From assembly GCA_017447185.1 (NCBI GenBank), contig JAFSOC010000011.1, forward strand, positions 1-64,000: DNA of 64,000 nt, written 5' to 3'. Shown one piece after another: positions 15,939 to 24,402 of this stretch (position 1 is its first letter; the number at the start of each line of letters is the position of its first letter). The notes under the pieces were generated by a model. That model saw only the letters and a program-made list of their open reading frames with translations, ran no database searches and was not told where the DNA came from. This stretch comes from Clostridia bacterium. Lineage in GTDB: Bacteria; Bacillota; Clostridia; Christensenellales; Aristaeellaceae. The position numbers and the translations under genes were made by a program.

Positions 15939-16445
15939 TCAGGCCGGGGAGAACAGTTCCTGCAGGATCTTTGCGGCATTCTCCTCCGGGGATGTTTCCC
16001 CGGTATCCACCGTCAGCTCATATCCTTCCTTTGGATACAGGTAAGTGGCGGAAGCTTCTGCGGATCCGGGGCACCGGTCCCCCCGCTTCTCCTCCCTCTT
16101 CCGGAGGATCTCCGGCGCGCAGGTGACATGCACCGTCCGCAGGGGATAGGCCTTCACCGCCTCCGTCAGCTGCGTGAAAATCCGCTCACTGGTGATCACG
16201 TGGTCGATGATGACCCCGTTCCCGGTCCGCATGATCTCCAGTACTTTTTTACAAAGATCTTCCGAAATCTCAAATACGTCATCCTCATAGATGGTTTCCA
16301 TCGGTTCACATTTCATGAAATCGTCGATGGAAACCACTTCATATCTTTCCGCATATTGATCCGCAATCCGGGCCTGCAGCTCGGCTGCCAGGGTGGATTT
16401 TCCGCTGCTGGACGGACCGTTCAGCAGGATGATCTGTTTTTCCAT
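15939..16445 (-). CDS. Chloramphenicol phosphotransferase-like P-loop kinase
   Basis: A 168-residue P-loop kinase. Walker A is GPSSSGKS (10-17) and the acidic substrate strand is VVSIDDFMKCEP, followed by NGVIIDHVI. This arrangement matches the CPT family, which phosphorylates chloramphenicol in its producer and has broader, mostly uncharacterised relatives. Drug resistance should not be assumed. It is the downstream-most gene of a minus-strand group of modifying enzymes. Confidence 0.8.
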   Translation of the reverse strand: MEKQIILLNGPSSSGKSTLAAELQARIADQYAERYEVVSIDDFMKCEPMETIYEDDVFEISEDLCKKVLEIMRTGNGVIIDHVITSERIFTQLTEAVKAYPLRTVHVTCAPEILRKREEKRGDRCPGSAEASATYLYPKEGYELTVDTGETSPEENAAKILQELFSPA

Positions 16446-16446
16446 T

Positions 16447-17106
16447 TCAGGCCTCCTTCACGGCACACACCGTACAGGTGGTCCCCCATACCTGCAGGAT
16501 CCTGACATCGCTGAATCCGGCTTCCGCCAGGATTTCCATCTCATGCTCCATCGTCAGCGGCGTGTCATAGTGGTAAAACTGTCCGTCATCCAGCTGCTGT
16601 TCCCGCTTCAGCGCTTCCAGGTTCTCAAAGTATTCCTTCTCCAGCGCTTCCGATTCCGCAAAATAATCCGTCAGGATAAACTTCCTGCCTTTTTTCAGTG
16701 CGCCAAAAAGGCCGCGGTACAGTTCCCGTTTTTTCCCCGCTGTGAAATGGTGCAGGGATTCCACGGATACCGCCGCATCATAGGTGTCCGGGGATAGTTC
16801 CGCGTCAAAATAGGATTCGCACCGCAGATGCAGTTTCCTGTCCGGAAACTTCGCCGCCAGTGCGTCCAGCATCGGCTTGCACAGGTCGATGCCGGTCACA
16901 TCCGCCTCCGGATTCAGCCGGAAGTATTCCTCCAGCTCCAGTCCCGTTCCGCAGCCCAGGTCCAGCACTCTGGCTCCCGGCTGCGCCGGCAGCTGCGCTG
17001 CCGTATAGGCATAGAAATCCGATGCGCCTTCAATGGTGGTGCGCATATGTTCGTCATACCCGTCCAGCCGGTTTGTAAAGAATTCCGACATCTCTTCCAG
17101 TTTCAT
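16447..17106 (-). CDS. Class I SAM-dependent methyltransferase
   Basis: A 219-residue Rossmann-fold methyltransferase. Motif I is VLDLGCGTGLE, motif II includes TGIDLCKPML, and SVESLHHF stands at the motif IV position. The small size and lack of a recognition domain fit a small-molecule methyltransferase. The ATG overlaps the TGA of the upstream Nudix gene, and the next gene starts two bases after its stop, so the three are tightly coupled. Confidence 0.9.
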   Translation of the reverse strand: MKLEEMSEFFTNRLDGYDEHMRTTIEGASDFYAYTAAQLPAQPGARVLDLGCGTGLELEEYFRLNPEADVTGIDLCKPMLDALAAKFPDRKLHLRCESYFDAELSPDTYDAAVSVESLHHFTAGKKRELYRGLFGALKKGRKFILTDYFAESEALEKEYFENLEALKREQQLDDGQFYHYDTPLTMEHEMEILAEAGFSDVRILQVWGTTCTVCAVKEA

Positions 17107-17597
17107 AGGTTTGCTCCGTTTTCCTGCCTCTCCGCCGGCAGTCTCCTCCTCCGGATCCACTCCCGCATCACCGGGCGGATCGGCGGGGAGATTTCCTCCA
17201 TGTCAATCTCCTCTGCCGCGAAGAACCGAAGTTCTTCCATCTCCCCGTCATTCATCGCCGGTTCCCCGTGCCATTTCCGGCAGAGATAGACAATTTCAAA
17301 GTTGGATACTTCATCCCCGTTGGGATAGATATAATGGGTTTCCGGTCCGGAATTGACGCAGAAGAACTCCAGCTCCTCCGCAGTCACGCCCATCTCTTCG
17401 TGCAACTCGCGCCTGGCGCATTCCTCGGCGATTTCGTCAATCTCCGCAGCGCCGCCTGAATACCCCCATTTGTGGTTGTCGGACCGTTTTCCCAGCAGGG
17501 CCCGGCCGGATGCGTCCAGGCAGATCACGCTGGCCGCGCACTGCATGACCGTCCGGTGGCCCACATATTTCCTCATCTCCGCCATATACCCGGTCAT
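17103..17597 (-). CDS. NUDIX hydrolase
   Basis: A 164-residue pyrophosphohydrolase. The Nudix box G-x5-E-x7-REL-x-EE-x-G-V is complete at the segment starting GGAAEIDEIAEEC. Upstream, LLGKRSDNHKWGYSGGA is the usual substrate-loop approach. The nucleoside-diphosphate substrate is unknown. The ATG is preceded by AAGGAGGGGATACGGAG; a longer Arg-rich open frame upstream has no ribosome site. The gene is coupled to the methyltransferase gene through an ATGA overlap. Confidence 0.92.
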   Translation of the reverse strand: MTGYMAEMRKYVGHRTVMQCAASVICLDASGRALLGKRSDNHKWGYSGGAAEIDEIAEECARRELHEEMGVTAEELEFFCVNSGPETHYIYPNGDEVSNFEIVYLCRKWHGEPAMNDGEMEELRFFAAEEIDMEEISPPIRPVMREWIRRRRLPAERQENGANL

Positions 17598-17649
17598 CTC
17601 CGTATCCCCTCCTTCCGGATCCTGCCGCCTCTCCCGTTTCCCCGGTTTC

Positions 17650-18162
17650 TCAGGCCTTCTTCCAGATCCCCCGGAAGATCTCCCTCCGTTCGCCCTGGTA
17701 TTCGCCGGTGCCCTCGAAAACCGGTTCAAATCCGCATTTTATCAATACATGCTTCGAGGCCGCGTTGTCCCGCAGGCAGATGCCCAGCACCTCCCGGATT
17801 CCGATCCGCCCCGCCATCACCGGCAGGAACGCCTGCACTGCTTCCGTGGCATAGCCCTTCCCGGTATACTGCTTCGCGATATGGTAGCCGATTTCCCAGG
17901 CGCCGTCTCCCAGCGGAACCATCTGCACATAGCCGATGTTTTCCCCGCCGGCCTTCGTCAGCACCGGATAGGTCAGCGGCCCTTCCGTCCCGCTGTACCG
18001 CGATATCAGGAAGGCGATGGCTTCCCCCGCCTCCTCCTCGGTTTCAAACACTTCGTCCGGAACAAATCTCCGGTTGTCCTCATCCAGGGAATTCAGGTGT
18101 ACATCCTTCGCCATGTCCGGCGTAAATTCGGTAATCACCAGTCTTGCCGTTTCAATCTTCAT
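17650..18162 (-). CDS. GNAT family N-acetyltransferase
   Basis: A 170-residue RimJ/RimL-type acetyltransferase: opening MKIETARLVITEF, beta-4 WEIGYHIAK and acetyl-CoA loop QYTGKGYATEAV. The acceptor is unknown. It is one of three consecutive minus-strand genes for small transferases (with 18175 and 18666), separated from the next by 12 bases. Confidence 0.9.
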   Translation of the reverse strand: MKIETARLVITEFTPDMAKDVHLNSLDEDNRRFVPDEVFETEEEAGEAIAFLISRYSGTEGPLTYPVLTKAGGENIGYVQMVPLGDGAWEIGYHIAKQYTGKGYATEAVQAFLPVMAGRIGIREVLGICLRDNAASKHVLIKCGFEPVFEGTGEYQGERREIFRGIWKKA

Positions 18163-18174
18163 CGCTGTCCGTCC

Positions 18175-18642
18175 TCATTCGCCCTGCGGCACATTTTCAT
18201 GCAGGCTCTTGTTCCGGTAATTCAGGTTTGTCCGGACGGTGTACCCTTCCTTTTCCCAGAAGGCGTTCCCGCCTTCATTCTCCTTGAATACCAGCCCGAA
18301 AATCTTTGTGATTCCTTCCGCCCGCAGCGCTTCCTCCGCCTGCTGCACCAGCCGGTGTGCAATCCCCTGCCGGCGGCAGTCCGGACGCACGCACATATGA
18401 TGGATGATGGCGCGCCGCCCGTCGTGACCGGTCAGGATCACGCCGGCCACCCGTGTCTTTCCGCCGTTCTCCTGCTCCTCCGCGAGAAAGCAGGTAGTCG
18501 GATTGCGTTTCAGGTAGCGGGCAATGCCTTCCCGGCTGTCGTCCACCGGGTTCAGCGCCCGCCTGGACTGTTCCGTGCTGTTCCAGAGTTCAAAGATCGC
18601 GTCATAATCCTCAATGACCACCTGCCGGATCGTAATCTTCAT
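18175..18642 (-). CDS. GNAT family N-acetyltransferase
   Basis: A 155-residue single-domain GNAT. HHMCVRPDCRRQGIAHRLV contains the pyrophosphate-binding loop (R-R-Q-G-I-A). GGNAFWEKEGY is the conserved alpha-4 region before the last strand. The substrate is unknown. It sits 12 bases upstream of the GNAT gene at 17650 and 23 bases downstream of a methyltransferase gene, so the group is probably one transcript. Confidence 0.9.
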   Translation of the reverse strand: MKITIRQVVIEDYDAIFELWNSTEQSRRALNPVDDSREGIARYLKRNPTTCFLAEEQENGGKTRVAGVILTGHDGRRAIIHHMCVRPDCRRQGIAHRLVQQAEEALRAEGITKIFGLVFKENEGGNAFWEKEGYTVRTNLNYRNKSLHENVPQGE

Positions 18643-18665
18643 AAATCATCCTCTTGCTTTCACAG

Positions 18666-19460
18666 TTACTTTGCGATAAACATCCCGTATTCCTTGGGAA
18701 CCCGCAGGATTCCGCCGGACATATTCCGCTCCAGGACAGCGCGGATTTCATTCCGCGGCAGCTGCTTCAGTTCCGTCATGCCGGTCAGGGAACAGATGTA
18801 GTCCACCATATCCTCCACATCCGTGACTTCCAGCGCGTCCTCATACCGCAGGCATTCCACCTCATGAAACACGCTGAGCAGCTTGTCTTTCCCGTTCTGC
18901 AGGGTGAAATTGCGGTTCACCTCATTTTTCACCCCGCAGGCGCTGAACAGATCATAAATATACTCCATCATGCCCTTCTCGCCGAAGGTCGCGCAGTAGA
19001 AGGCGCCGCCTTTCTTCAGCACGCGCCGTACTTCCTTCAGGCCCCTGTACAGATCCGGAACATGGTACAGCATCATGTTGGCGATCACGGCATCGAAGGT
19101 CTGGTCCGGAAACGGAATGTCCTGGATATCAATCCCGCGGTAATCAATTCCGTCCGCGTCCCCCAGGGTTTCCCGGGCTTTTGCCAGCATGCCCCCGGAG
19201 AAATCGGACAGCACGAACTGTTTGCAGCCGCGGATCATCTCCTGTTTTCCCAGCCACATCTCCCCCGTTCCGCAGCCCAGCTCCAGCACCGCCATTCCCG
19301 GCCGGAGATCGTAGTGGGACACAATCCAGTTCCCGAACCCCTGCTGATTGATGGAATACTTGGTGTGGATCGAAATCCGGGTGCTCAGGTTCGCCGATGT
19401 GCTGTACTGCTGCCGCACCGCCCTGCTGTCGTTCAGTGTGCCATTCCCTTCCGGTGCCAT
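18666..19460 (-). CDS. Class I SAM-dependent methyltransferase
   Basis: A 264-residue methyltransferase of the UbiE/Methyltransf_11 type. Motif I is VLELGCGTGEM, then the strand QFVLSDFSGGML, then the post-motif segment FDAVIANMMLYHVPD. The N-terminal part (SINQQGFGNWIVSHYDL) resembles many small-molecule methyltransferases. I chose the ATG after a G-rich ribosome site; a start 13 codons earlier lacks one. It is divergent from the DUF3795-MBL gene at 19614. Confidence 0.88.
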   Translation of the reverse strand: MAPEGNGTLNDSRAVRQQYSTSANLSTRISIHTKYSINQQGFGNWIVSHYDLRPGMAVLELGCGTGEMWLGKQEMIRGCKQFVLSDFSGGMLAKARETLGDADGIDYRGIDIQDIPFPDQTFDAVIANMMLYHVPDLYRGLKEVRRVLKKGGAFYCATFGEKGMMEYIYDLFSACGVKNEVNRNFTLQNGKDKLLSVFHEVECLRYEDALEVTDVEDMVDYICSLTGMTELKQLPRNEIRAVLERNMSGGILRVPKEYGMFIAK

Positions 19461-19613
19461 GGCCAGCCCCCCTGTCTTTCCTCTCTTTCCATCCATCATA
19501 CCATGGAATCCGGAAAAGTTGAATCAAAAAACAGGGTTCAGGCCATGCGGGAAAGAATTACACAGAAGTGAAAAGAGTGTGTCCGCTATTCCTGTACCAC
19601 GGAGGAAAAACAG

Positions 19614-20720
19614 ATGGAAGCAAAACGAATCACCGCTGACATGATCGCCCCCTGCGGTCTGGACTGCAGCCTGTGCAAGCGCGCCCTGGCAGAAACGGAT
19701 CCCTGTCCCGGCTGCCACGGCCCGAATGAAAACAAGCCGGAATTCTGTGCCCTGAAATGCGGCATCATCCTCTGCAGGAAGCGGAAGGAGAACGGCTATA
19801 CCTACTGTGATGAATGCCCGGATTATCCCTGCGCGGACGTGCTGGAAAAGGAGACCCGCTACACCTCGAAATACCCGCTCTATGAATCGCCCGGGAAAAA
19901 CCTGCGGGACATCCGGGAATCCGGCATGGAAGCGTTCCTGGAAAACGAGCGGAAGGAGTGGACCTGTCCGGAGTGCGGCCATATCGTTTCCGTCCATACC
20001 GGCCTGTGCAGCGGCTGCGGCAGTCAGTACGGCGCGGTCCCCGTCCGGGTGGATGAGGACACCTGGCGAATTGAAAACCGCATGGTGCGTTTTTTCCTGC
20101 TGAAGGGAACGGAGAAAGCCCTGCTGATCGATACCGGCATGACGGTCCGCCATGCGAAGCAGATGGCGGAAGCGCTCACCGGCCTGCCGGTGGAGCTCCT
20201 GAACACCCATGCCGACGTGGACCATACCGGCTGCAACGAGCAGTTTGAGTCCTTCTATATGCATCCGGCGGATGAGGAACAGTACCGGAAATCCGGAAAG
20301 TCCGGCCGGGTGATTCCCGTGCGGGACGGGGATGAAATTGACCTGGGAAACCGGAAGCTGCGGATCATCCACCTGCCCGGCCATACCCCCGGCAGCATCG
20401 CAGTGCTGGATACCAGCCGCCGCGTGCTGATCAGCGGAGACCCGATCCAGGAGCACGGCCACATCTTTATGTTCGGCGAAAACCGGAACATGAAGAACTA
20501 TATTGCCAGCCTGGAAAAGCTGGAAAACATGACCGGTGATTTTGATGAAATCTGGCCTTCCCATTCCGATCTTCCGCTTGCGCCGGACTGCATCCGGCGG
20601 CTGCGGGAAGGTGCGGAAAAAGTCCTGAGGAAAGATATAAAGGGAAAGGAAACCGATTTCCACGGCCGGACGATCTTCGTCTATGACCTGGGCTTCTCTG
20701 CATTTCTCTGCGGGGAATAA
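19614..20720 (+). CDS. DUF3795 cysteine-rich domain fused to an MBL-fold metallohydrolase
   Basis: A 368-residue two-part protein. Residues 1-80 form a DUF3795-like module with about a dozen cysteines (CGLDCSLCKRA, CPGC, CDECPDYPC). Residues 118-135 are a zinc-ribbon-like CPEC...CSGC. From about 150 there is a metallo-beta-lactamase-fold domain with THADVDH (198-204) and HLPGHTPGS. The first motif is normally HxHxDH, so the second histidine is replaced by Asp; metal binding may differ. GGAGG precedes the ATG. Two DUF3795-type genes or MBL genes alone are common; the fusion is less so. Confidence 0.85.
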   Translation: MEAKRITADMIAPCGLDCSLCKRALAETDPCPGCHGPNENKPEFCALKCGIILCRKRKENGYTYCDECPDYPCADVLEKETRYTSKYPLYESPGKNLRDIRESGMEAFLENERKEWTCPECGHIVSVHTGLCSGCGSQYGAVPVRVDEDTWRIENRMVRFFLLKGTEKALLIDTGMTVRHAKQMAEALTGLPVELLNTHADVDHTGCNEQFESFYMHPADEEQYRKSGKSGRVIPVRDGDEIDLGNRKLRIIHLPGHTPGSIAVLDTSRRVLISGDPIQEHGHIFMFGENRNMKNYIASLEKLENMTGDFDEIWPSHSDLPLAPDCIRRLREGAEKVLRKDIKGKETDFHGRTIFVYDLGFSAFLCGE

Positions 20721-20740
20721 CATTTCATTTCATCCGGAAA

Positions 20741-20784
20741 CAGGCAGGAGCGCCCCGCGGCGCCCCTGTCTGCTTTTCTGTTTT
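20741..20784 (+). terminator. Intrinsic terminator of the DUF3795-MBL gene
   Basis: A GC-rich hairpin (arms 20741-20754 and 20759-20772, with two mismatched or wobble pairs) is followed by a T-rich stretch CTTTTCTGTTTT on the plus strand. Confidence 0.8.
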
Positions 20785-21296
20785 CAGGGTCCCGGATTCG
20801 GAATGCGGACATAGTATTTCTCAGTGTCCTCCGCCACGACCCTTCCGCCGTTTTTCAGCATCACCTGCAGGGAGGCCGGATTGTCCCGGTTCACCCGCAG
20901 GTAGAATTCCTCCTCCGGCACAATCTTCCTTGCCTCCTCCAGTGTCAGGCGCAGCCCCTCCGTTCCGTATCCCCTGCCCCGGTCGTTTTTCCCGATGCAG
21001 TAGCCGATATGCCCGGCCCCGGTCCGCAGGGATTCGCACAGGGTATGACGGATCCGGAACTGGCCCACAATCCGGTCATCATCCCACAGGAACAGGAAGG
21101 TTTCCGGCACATATCCCTCCGGCAGGTTTTTCCCTTCGTCATAGGCGATCATCTGCGGCAGTGCCTTCGTTTCAAAATCCTCCCGGGATACCTGGGGCCA
21201 TTCGTTGGTCAGGCCGTTTTCATCCGCGGGCATCTCCCGCACAAACTGCCATTCCTTCTCCAGGTCGGCGGCATTTGCCTTCTTCACATACAACAT
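20784..21296 (-). CDS. GNAT family N-acetyltransferase
   Basis: A 170-residue acetyltransferase. GHIGYCIGKNDRGRGYGTEGL holds the acetyl-CoA loop, and REFYL-type beta-5 is represented by EFYLRVNRDNPASLQVM. The acceptor is unknown. It is the last gene of a five-gene minus-strand operon (24115 to 20784) and follows the previous GNAT gene after 26 bases. Confidence 0.9.
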   Translation of the reverse strand: MLYVKKANAADLEKEWQFVREMPADENGLTNEWPQVSREDFETKALPQMIAYDEGKNLPEGYVPETFLFLWDDDRIVGQFRIRHTLCESLRTGAGHIGYCIGKNDRGRGYGTEGLRLTLEEARKIVPEEEFYLRVNRDNPASLQVMLKNGGRVVAEDTEKYYVRIPNPGP

Positions 21297-21322
21297 ATTA
21301 TGGCTCCTCCCCCGTCTTCAGG

Positions 21323-21790
21323 CTACCGGGTCTTTTCCATCCGGATCAGGTGTTCCTCATCCGGTTCGCTGATCCCGTTCTTGTAATGGTACCCCATCCG
21401 CAGATAGAAGGGCACGCCGGTAATGGATGCCGGAATTTCAATCCGCCTGGCACGCAGGAAGTATTCATCCGCCTCCAGGGTCTCCATGATTTTCCGGCCC
21501 ACACCCCTGCCCTGGTATTCCGGCAGCACGAAAATCGTGAACAGGCTGCTCTCATCCTCTTTGCCCCAGTAGGGTCCGATGGCACCGCAGCCGACGATCT
21601 TTTCCCCGTCCTGGATCACATACATATGGGTCCATGCAGCCCGGCCCAGGACATGCTCCGGCGTTTCGCTGCGGATCAGTTCGTCCATCAGCTCTCCCGG
21701 ATAGTCTTTCCTGTTTGAAATCTCAATGGTGGTGCGGATCAGCTGCGATACCGCTTCCGCATCCTTTTCCTCAAATTTTCTAACGATCAT
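21323..21790 (-). CDS. GNAT family N-acetyltransferase
   Basis: A 155-residue GNAT. FTIFVLPEYQGRGVGRKIM is a textbook acetyl-CoA motif (Q-G-R-G-V-G), and GVPFYLRMGYHYKNG is the C-terminal alpha-4/beta-6/beta-7 part. It resembles PhnO/YhbS-like small acetyltransferases, and its substrate is unknown. It is the fourth gene of the leader-controlled operon, 17 bases after the tandem-GNAT gene. Confidence 0.92.
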   Translation of the reverse strand: MIVRKFEEKDAEAVSQLIRTTIEISNRKDYPGELMDELIRSETPEHVLGRAAWTHMYVIQDGEKIVGCGAIGPYWGKEDESSLFTIFVLPEYQGRGVGRKIMETLEADEYFLRARRIEIPASITGVPFYLRMGYHYKNGISEPDEEHLIRMEKTR

Positions 21791-21807
21791 GGTGAATTTC
21801 TCCTTTT

Positions 21808-22740
21808 TTATTCAACCGGATACATGATGCGCAGCCGCTGCGCTTCATTCGCCGCAAAGCCGAATTTCGCGTAAAAAGGGATCTTGTCCGGCATGGCGCA
21901 GAGTTCCACAAAGATTCCTGTTCCCCGGACCCCGTTCTGCCGGATAAAAGCCAGCAGTTCATCAATCATCAGTTTTCCGATGCCCTGATGCTGGTATTCC
22001 GGCCGAACAATCACATCCTTGATGTAATAGCACAGGCCCAGGTCCCCGATCATACGGGCCATGGCAATAATCCGGTCCCCGTCAAACACAGAAACCCGGA
22101 AAACGGAATGGCTGAGCGCCAGCGCAGTCTGTTCCGGAGTCGGCGCTCCGTCCCACACGCTCTCCCAGAGTTCACGGAACTGTTCCGCGTTCAGCTCGTT
22201 ATGCTTTACAGTCCATTTGCCCTGTTCCTTCTTCCCGGCGCCTGTCCGGCGAATTTCCATCCTGCGGCGGTCCCAGGCTTCCTCTCCGAACCGGAAGGCG
22301 CCGGCATCCGTCCTGACCTCTGTAAAACCGATGCTTTCATAGCACCGGACCGCCGGTATGTTCACCGGAAAAACAGCCAGCTGGACCGCGTCCGCTTTCG
22401 TGATGTCAAAAGCATATTCCACCGCCAGCTTCAGCAGCATCTTTCCGGTTCCCTTTCCCCTCAGGGCGGGATCCACCACCACGAACTTCAGCATGCCCAC
22501 ATTGGTTTCCGGATGCAGGGAATAGCAGAAAAAGCCGATGACTTTTCCGTCGTCATCCGTCATCACAAACGGGCTTTCACCGTTCCGTCTTCCCATTTCA
22601 TGAAGTACCCGCGTGAAATCTTCCGCCTCCGGCGGATAGGTGAACCGGTTGCCGCACCACAGGGCATGCATTCGCTCATCCGTAATCCAGCTCCGGATTG
22701 TTTCAAAATCCGTATCCTGTATAAACGGTCTCAGTCTCAT
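21808..22740 (-). CDS. Tandem-GNAT acetyltransferase (two GNAT domains)
   Basis: A 310-residue protein made of two complete GNAT domains. The first (about 1-150) has PALRGKGTGKMLL. The second (about 170-310) has PEYQHQGIGKLMI and ends with FYAKFGFAANE. The linker (about 155-180) is basic. Two-domain GNATs include mycothiol synthase and some aminoglycoside acetyltransferases, but I cannot assign it to either. It is the third gene of the five-gene operon. Confidence 0.88.
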   Translation of the reverse strand: MRLRPFIQDTDFETIRSWITDERMHALWCGNRFTYPPEAEDFTRVLHEMGRRNGESPFVMTDDDGKVIGFFCYSLHPETNVGMLKFVVVDPALRGKGTGKMLLKLAVEYAFDITKADAVQLAVFPVNIPAVRCYESIGFTEVRTDAGAFRFGEEAWDRRRMEIRRTGAGKKEQGKWTVKHNELNAEQFRELWESVWDGAPTPEQTALALSHSVFRVSVFDGDRIIAMARMIGDLGLCYYIKDVIVRPEYQHQGIGKLMIDELLAFIRQNGVRGTGIFVELCAMPDKIPFYAKFGFAANEAQRLRIMYPVE

Positions 22741-22758
22741 TCCGCGTTCCTCCCCCTG

Positions 22759-23577
22759 TCAGTCCTCAGCTCTCTTCCGGGAAATAATCATCAAATGTTC
22801 GCTGTGGGTCAGGTAGTCTTCCTTCTCGCAGTACCGCAGCGCGTAATCGTAAAACGCCATCCGGATCTTCCGGGGGCTCTGGCTCAGCTGGCTTCTGTAA
22901 GGCGCCAGGATGCTTTCCTGCCCGAAGACCGTTTCCGTCCGCAGGTCTTTCACCGAGGCCAGCAGCGCCTTTGCGTCCCTCACCGTGGTCATCCAGGCAT
23001 AGGTGAAAGCGTTGAAGGCAACGCTTTCGTCCCGGGCGGCAATATCATAGAACACCTGTTCCTCCGGCCACAGGATCGTTTCCTGCGATTCCCTCAGGCC
23101 GTAGATCACGCCGCCGAACATCAGGATAAAGCTGCAGCACAGGCATCCGCCCGGTTTCAGCACCCGCTTTGCCTCTTCAATCGCCCGGATCCGGCTTTCT
23201 TCATTCATCAGGTGATACAGCGGCCCCATCAGGAAAACCGTATCGAACGTGTCGTCCGCGAAACGGGACAGGTCCAGCGCGTCCCCCTGCAGGGCAGTGA
23301 TCTTCACACCGTACTGCCGGGCCTTCTGCTTCGCGAACCGCACGTTGCCGCCGCTCAGGTCCAGCAATGTCACATCGTGCCCATGCTTCGCGTAGTGGAT
23401 CGAATAATGTCCGGGCCCGCCACCGATATCCAGGATCCGGTCCCCCGGCCTGATATACCGGTCCATCATATGGGTCGTAATATATTTCTCAAAAGGATGC
23501 CTCGTCTTCAGCCGGTCCCATTCCTTCTTCGGATCGGCGTCGTAGTGCGTCCGCACCGCTTCTTTCTCTTCCCGCAT
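22759..23577 (-). CDS. Class I SAM-dependent methyltransferase
   Basis: A 272-residue methyltransferase. Motif I is ILDIGGGPGHYSI, the acidic end of beta-2 is VTLLDLSGGNV, then GDALDLSRFADDTFD and VFLMGPLYHLM. The C-terminal half (about 160-272) includes a long insertion typical of larger small-molecule methyltransferases. The substrate is unknown. It is the second gene of the operon, 19 bases after the first GNAT gene and 18 before the tandem GNAT. Confidence 0.9.
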   Translation of the reverse strand: MREEKEAVRTHYDADPKKEWDRLKTRHPFEKYITTHMMDRYIRPGDRILDIGGGPGHYSIHYAKHGHDVTLLDLSGGNVRFAKQKARQYGVKITALQGDALDLSRFADDTFDTVFLMGPLYHLMNEESRIRAIEEAKRVLKPGGCLCCSFILMFGGVIYGLRESQETILWPEEQVFYDIAARDESVAFNAFTYAWMTTVRDAKALLASVKDLRTETVFGQESILAPYRSQLSQSPRKIRMAFYDYALRYCEKEDYLTHSEHLMIISRKRAED

Positions 23578-23596
23578 GGTTTTCCCCTTCCCCGGC

Positions 23597-24115
23597 TCAT
23601 CGGTACAGCCGTATGTACAGCTTTCCCGGATAGGTATCGCTCCCGTCCAGTTTGGAAAGCATCACATCTTCTATATAAGTCATGCCCAGTTTCTCCATCA
23701 CACGCCGGCTCCGGCTGTTCGCCGTGGCGAAAGTTCCCCGGATCCCCCGCACGTCCCGCCGTGACCGGACATATGCCAGCAGTCCCTCAATCATTTCCAG
23801 GGCATAGCCGTTTCCCCACTGGTCCTTCCGCAGGTTATACCCGATGGTCCAGAGGTCATCCTCCGGCCGGTAATACAGGCCGCCGCTTCCGATCAGCTCC
23901 CCGGTGGATTTCAGCACGATGCCTGCGTCGTACTCATCCGGATCCTCCGGATCCAGTGTCTCCAGCCAGGTTTTGACATCCTCCGCCCGGGTGTAGACCG
24001 GGTAAACCATGTACCGCGCCACATCCGGATCGCCGCACCACAGAAAAGCCGCCTGATAGTCCTCAGGGGTCAGGTTACGCAGGAGCAGCCGCTCCGTTTC
24101 CACATTGATTCTCAT
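23597..24115 (-). CDS. GNAT family N-acetyltransferase, first gene of an attenuated operon
   Basis: A 172-residue RimJ/RimL-type acetyltransferase: opening INVETERLLLRNL, beta-4 LWTIGYNLRK and acetyl-CoA loop DQWGNGYALEMI. Late segments FATANSRSRRVMEKLGM are typical. AGGAGGG lies before the ATG. Its mRNA leader contains a promoter, a 32-codon ORF and an intrinsic terminator (24146-24362), which suggests controlled readthrough into this and four following genes. The substrate is unknown. Confidence 0.9.
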   Translation of the reverse strand: MRINVETERLLLRNLTPEDYQAAFLWCGDPDVARYMVYPVYTRAEDVKTWLETLDPEDPDEYDAGIVLKSTGELIGSGGLYYRPEDDLWTIGYNLRKDQWGNGYALEMIEGLLAYVRSRRDVRGIRGTFATANSRSRRVMEKLGMTYIEDVMLSKLDGSDTYPGKLYIRLYR

Positions 24116-24145
24116 TCTTGAACCCTCCTTCTGTGATGATATATC

Positions 24146-24177
24146 AAAAAGCCGCTTACCTGTCAGAGATAAGCGGC
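24146..24177 (-). terminator. Intrinsic terminator in the GNAT operon leader (attenuator candidate)
   Basis: On the minus strand, an 8-bp perfect stem (arms 24170-24177 and 24151-24158) with an 11-base loop is followed directly by five U residues (24150-24146). It lies between the leader ORF and the GNAT ribosome site, only about 30 bases before the GNAT start. Confidence 0.88.
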
Positions 24178-24203
24178 TGCCTGATCTGTACGGAGACTCG
24201 GGG

Positions 24204-24302
24204 TTACGCTTCTCTGCTCATTGGAAAAACGGATACGACAAACATGCGAACATGATTGTCATTGTTCGCCGGCATCCAGTTACCAGACAGAATCCGTTTC
24301 AT
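24204..24302 (-). CDS. Small leader ORF (32 residues) upstream of the GNAT operon
   Basis: An ATG preceded by AAAGGAGCTCTGCCC opens a 32-codon frame ending in TAA, with the product starting MKRILSGNWMPANNDNH. It begins about 30 bases after a near-consensus promoter and ends about 27 bases before the terminator hairpin. The coding RNA contains nested inverted repeats: 24292-24299 with 24227-24234, and 24263-24269 with 24246-24252. This matches the layout of leader peptides of ribosome-mediated attenuators. No homologue is known to me. It could instead be an independent small protein. Confidence 0.6.
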   Translation of the reverse strand: MKRILSGNWMPANNDNHVRMFVVSVFPMSREA

Positions 24303-24333
24303 GGGCAGAGCTCCTTTCCCGAAGTTTGCGATG

Positions 24334-24362
24334 ACTATACACCAAATTCCGGAAGGCGTCAA
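24334..24362 (-). promoter_or_regulatory. Sigma-A promoter of the leader/GNAT operon
   Basis: On the minus strand, TTGACG (24362-24357) is followed after exactly 17 bases by TATAGT (24339-24334). It is the only strong promoter found upstream of the five-gene operon. Confidence 0.85.
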
Positions 24363-24402
24363 CCCATTTTTCCTATACCTTTCAGGACCGCCGGAATTCT
24401 GT

